Assembly: GCA_018711525.1 (NCBI GenBank)
Contig: DVIF01000010.1
Span: 1-60,083, forward strand
Direction of reading: 5' to 3'
DNA length: 60,083 nucleotides
Source: Candidatus Ornithospirochaeta stercorigallinarum
GTDB taxonomy: Bacteria; Spirochaetota; Spirochaetia; Sphaerochaetales; Sphaerochaetaceae
This document shows positions 58,700-60,083 of the stretch, in pieces. The notes below the pieces were generated by a model. The model was not told the DNA's origin. It saw only the letters and a program-made list of their open reading frames with translations, and did no database searches. The position numbers were made by a program, and so were the translations under genes. Numbering within the stretch: position 1 is the stretch's first letter; each line of letters starts with the position of its first letter.

Positions 58700-58723
58700 A
58701 GGCAGGAGATCCCAATCCTGCCT
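58700..58723 (+). terminator. Hairpin after the FMN reductase gene
   Basis: An 8-bp stem AGGCAGGA/TCCTGCCT (58700-58707 with 58716-58723) is followed by CCTTCGATTTT, a weak U-tract; it is probably a modest terminator. Confidence 0.6.
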
Positions 58724-58865
58724 CCTTCGATTTTACTGTAGGCTTGTTTTTTTCATTGAAGTATTCATCTTAAATATTATCTAATAGAGAGGTTTTTTCT
58801 TGAAAAAAGCAATAAAACCAGAGTAAAGTTAGACAGTATCAAGAAATGATGTGGGGTACGGTTTT

Positions 58866-60083
58866 ATGCTGAGAAGATTTCTTGTTTTTTTATCTGTTTT
58901 TATTTTCATGGCATTCTGCCTGCATTCAGAAGATTTGATTGCACAAGGAAAAGGATCTACAAGGGATGAAGCCTTAAATATGGCATGGAGTGATATGGCT
59001 TCGAAAGCAGGTGTGAGCGTAGAAGGTTCTTCTGATATTTTTATTCATGGAAGAAACAATGGAGAATATGAGAATACCGCTACTGTAGATAATGCCATCA
59101 GTATAAATTATGAGTTTACTTTATATGGTGCAAATATAGAAACCAATATCAACAGGGCAGGGGAATATGTGGTTAAAGTTACAGTTCCTGAGAATATGGC
59201 TTCTGCTTATCTGCAGGAATGTAATCAGTTGTATCCTGTAATAAATAAAATATATAAGTCAATCTATGGAAGTTTTCTTGCATCCTTGAATCTTAAGCTT
59301 ACGGAATTAAGTGATTTGCAAGTTTTATTGAATCTAGTGAAAAGCTATAATGCATATGCAAAATTCTCAATAATGCTTAATCCTTCTTTAGCTTCTGAAA
59401 TAAAAATTCTTCCAATAACTGAAGGCCAGATTAATGCGGATATCCAGACAAAACTTACAGGAGAAAGGAACTCTCTTGCTTATCAATCGGAAATACAGAG
59501 GGTTCTGCAAGAGGCTGGGCAGCTTTCAGAGGAAGAGGAGAAAGCATTTGCAGATATGAATAGGGAACTTGCAGAGAATGCACAGTTGCAGAGCAAGATG
59601 GAAAAAGAAAGATATGAAGCCCTTAAAGTCCAACTTCAAGGTAGCTTGGATTCAACACTTGCAATGCTTGAAAATGCAGAAGAGATTGGTATGGCGGAAA
59701 GTGAGTTCTCTCTTACGGATTTGATTATTCAGGTTGAGGCCCGAAGAAATGTATTTTCCATCATGTTGAACGAGATGGATGAGGAGCTTACTTCTGTATA
59801 TGATGCCATGGAGGAAGAAAGTAAGGAATACTATGATAGGCGCATGGCGGAGGATTACCCTGATAACGATAAAAACTTTTTCGGGTTTGTGAAGAGCTCG
59901 GAGAAAAAGAAACGTGAAGAAGGTGTGAAATATTCAATAAAAGAGACTATTCAACCTAAATATATAGAACAGGCAAAAAATATCTATCAGATTTATGCAA
60001 CACATCTGGTTGAGTTCAGCGAAGAAGTACGGGAGGATATCACCGCAATAAACAAAGATACATTTACTTTGACAACGAATGAT
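58866..60083 (+). CDS. Exported LPP20/FlgT-N-like protein with coiled-coil region, cut by window edge
   Basis: An open frame of 406 codons without a stop. The signal peptide covers about residues 1-22 (MLRRFLVFLSVFIFMAFCLH, then SED); a cysteine at residue 18 could be a non-canonical lipobox. Residues 27-105 contain GKGSTRDEALNMAWSDMASK, a pattern of LPP20/FlgT-N-type domains in which repeated alpha/beta elements process envelope signals in spirochaetes and others. From about 205 to 330 the sequence is strongly helical and E/K/L-rich, probably coiled coil. The C-terminus and any anchor lie outside the window. No obvious ribosome site stronger than GGGGTACGG precedes the ATG. Confidence 0.65.
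   Translation, partial: MLRRFLVFLSVFIFMAFCLHSEDLIAQGKGSTRDEALNMAWSDMASKAGVSVEGSSDIFIHGRNNGEYENTATVDNAISINYEFTLYGANIETNINRAGEYVVKVTVPENMASAYLQECNQLYPVINKIYKSIYGSFLASLNLKLTELSDLQVLLNLVKSYNAYAKFSIMLNPSLASEIKILPITEGQINADIQTKLTGERNSLAYQSEIQRVLQEAGQLSEEEEKAFADMNRELAENAQLQSKMEKERYEALKVQLQGSLDSTLAMLENAEEIGMAESEFSLTDLIIQVEARRNVFSIMLNEMDEELTSVYDAMEEESKEYYDRRMAEDYPDNDKNFFGFVKSSEKKKREEGVKYSIKETIQPKYIEQAKNIYQIYATHLVEFSEEVREDITAINKDTFTLTTND

Overview
The window reads as chromosome of a host-associated spirochaete, most likely Sphaerochaetaceae-like. This is inferred from gene content and style, not from a marker gene. The hints are a TmpC/PnrA-type nucleoside uptake operon, two binding proteins with signal-peptidase-I style ends (FAQ-GAKE, FAN-GANES) instead of lipoboxes, heavy AGG/AGA arginine use, and tightly packed operons whose start and stop codons overlap. 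No rRNA, tRNA, CRISPR array or insertion sequence was found.

Region by region: 1-1563 is a foreign-looking arm (start of a Y-family DNA polymerase, a P-loop kinase, a zinc-ribbon protein, an unknown protein) whose codon use differs from the rest. 1798-7570 is a purine nucleoside importer with purine nucleoside phosphorylase. 7649-11338 holds a phosphoesterase/ParB-like pair, a flavodoxin-like protein, and an ABC ATPase translated with a GntR regulator. 11657-16964 holds an E2-like acyltransferase and the argCJBD operon behind a double ARG box. 17038-24322 has secreted and lipoproteins, an amino-acid permease with its binding protein, an esterase and a ROK regulator. 24416-33431 has htpG, mscS, rlmE, a rhomboid, a pullulanase, adenosine deaminase, an ankyrin protein and a PHP protein. 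33468-43844 has proS, hipBA, an aldolase/split-transketolase operon and an aspS operon. 44094-53390 is a nine-gene sugar uptake and oxidation operon ending in two tandem LacI regulators. 53617-57971 is carAB. The window ends in a truncated exported protein.

Pathway links: nucleosides imported by 1860-6713 can be cleaved by the phosphorylase, and adenosine deaminase (30816-31898) feeds the same salvage route. carAB makes carbamoyl phosphate for both arginine and pyrimidines, complementing argCJBD; argF, argG and argH are not here.

The most striking non-coding structure is at 27816-28141, between rlmE and the rhomboid gene. Two minus-strand sigma-54 promoters (TTGGCACG-N4-TTGC) each drive a short terminator-ended RNA. 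The two RNAs share a 5' segment containing CCUCCUU, the complement of a Shine-Dalgarno sequence. A third, sigma-70-type small RNA candidate (22338-22434) carries a complementary AAGGAGGUUG. Ten genes also have a -10 element only 6-8 nt before the start codon and no usable Shine-Dalgarno, which suggests that leaderless mRNAs are common in this organism.
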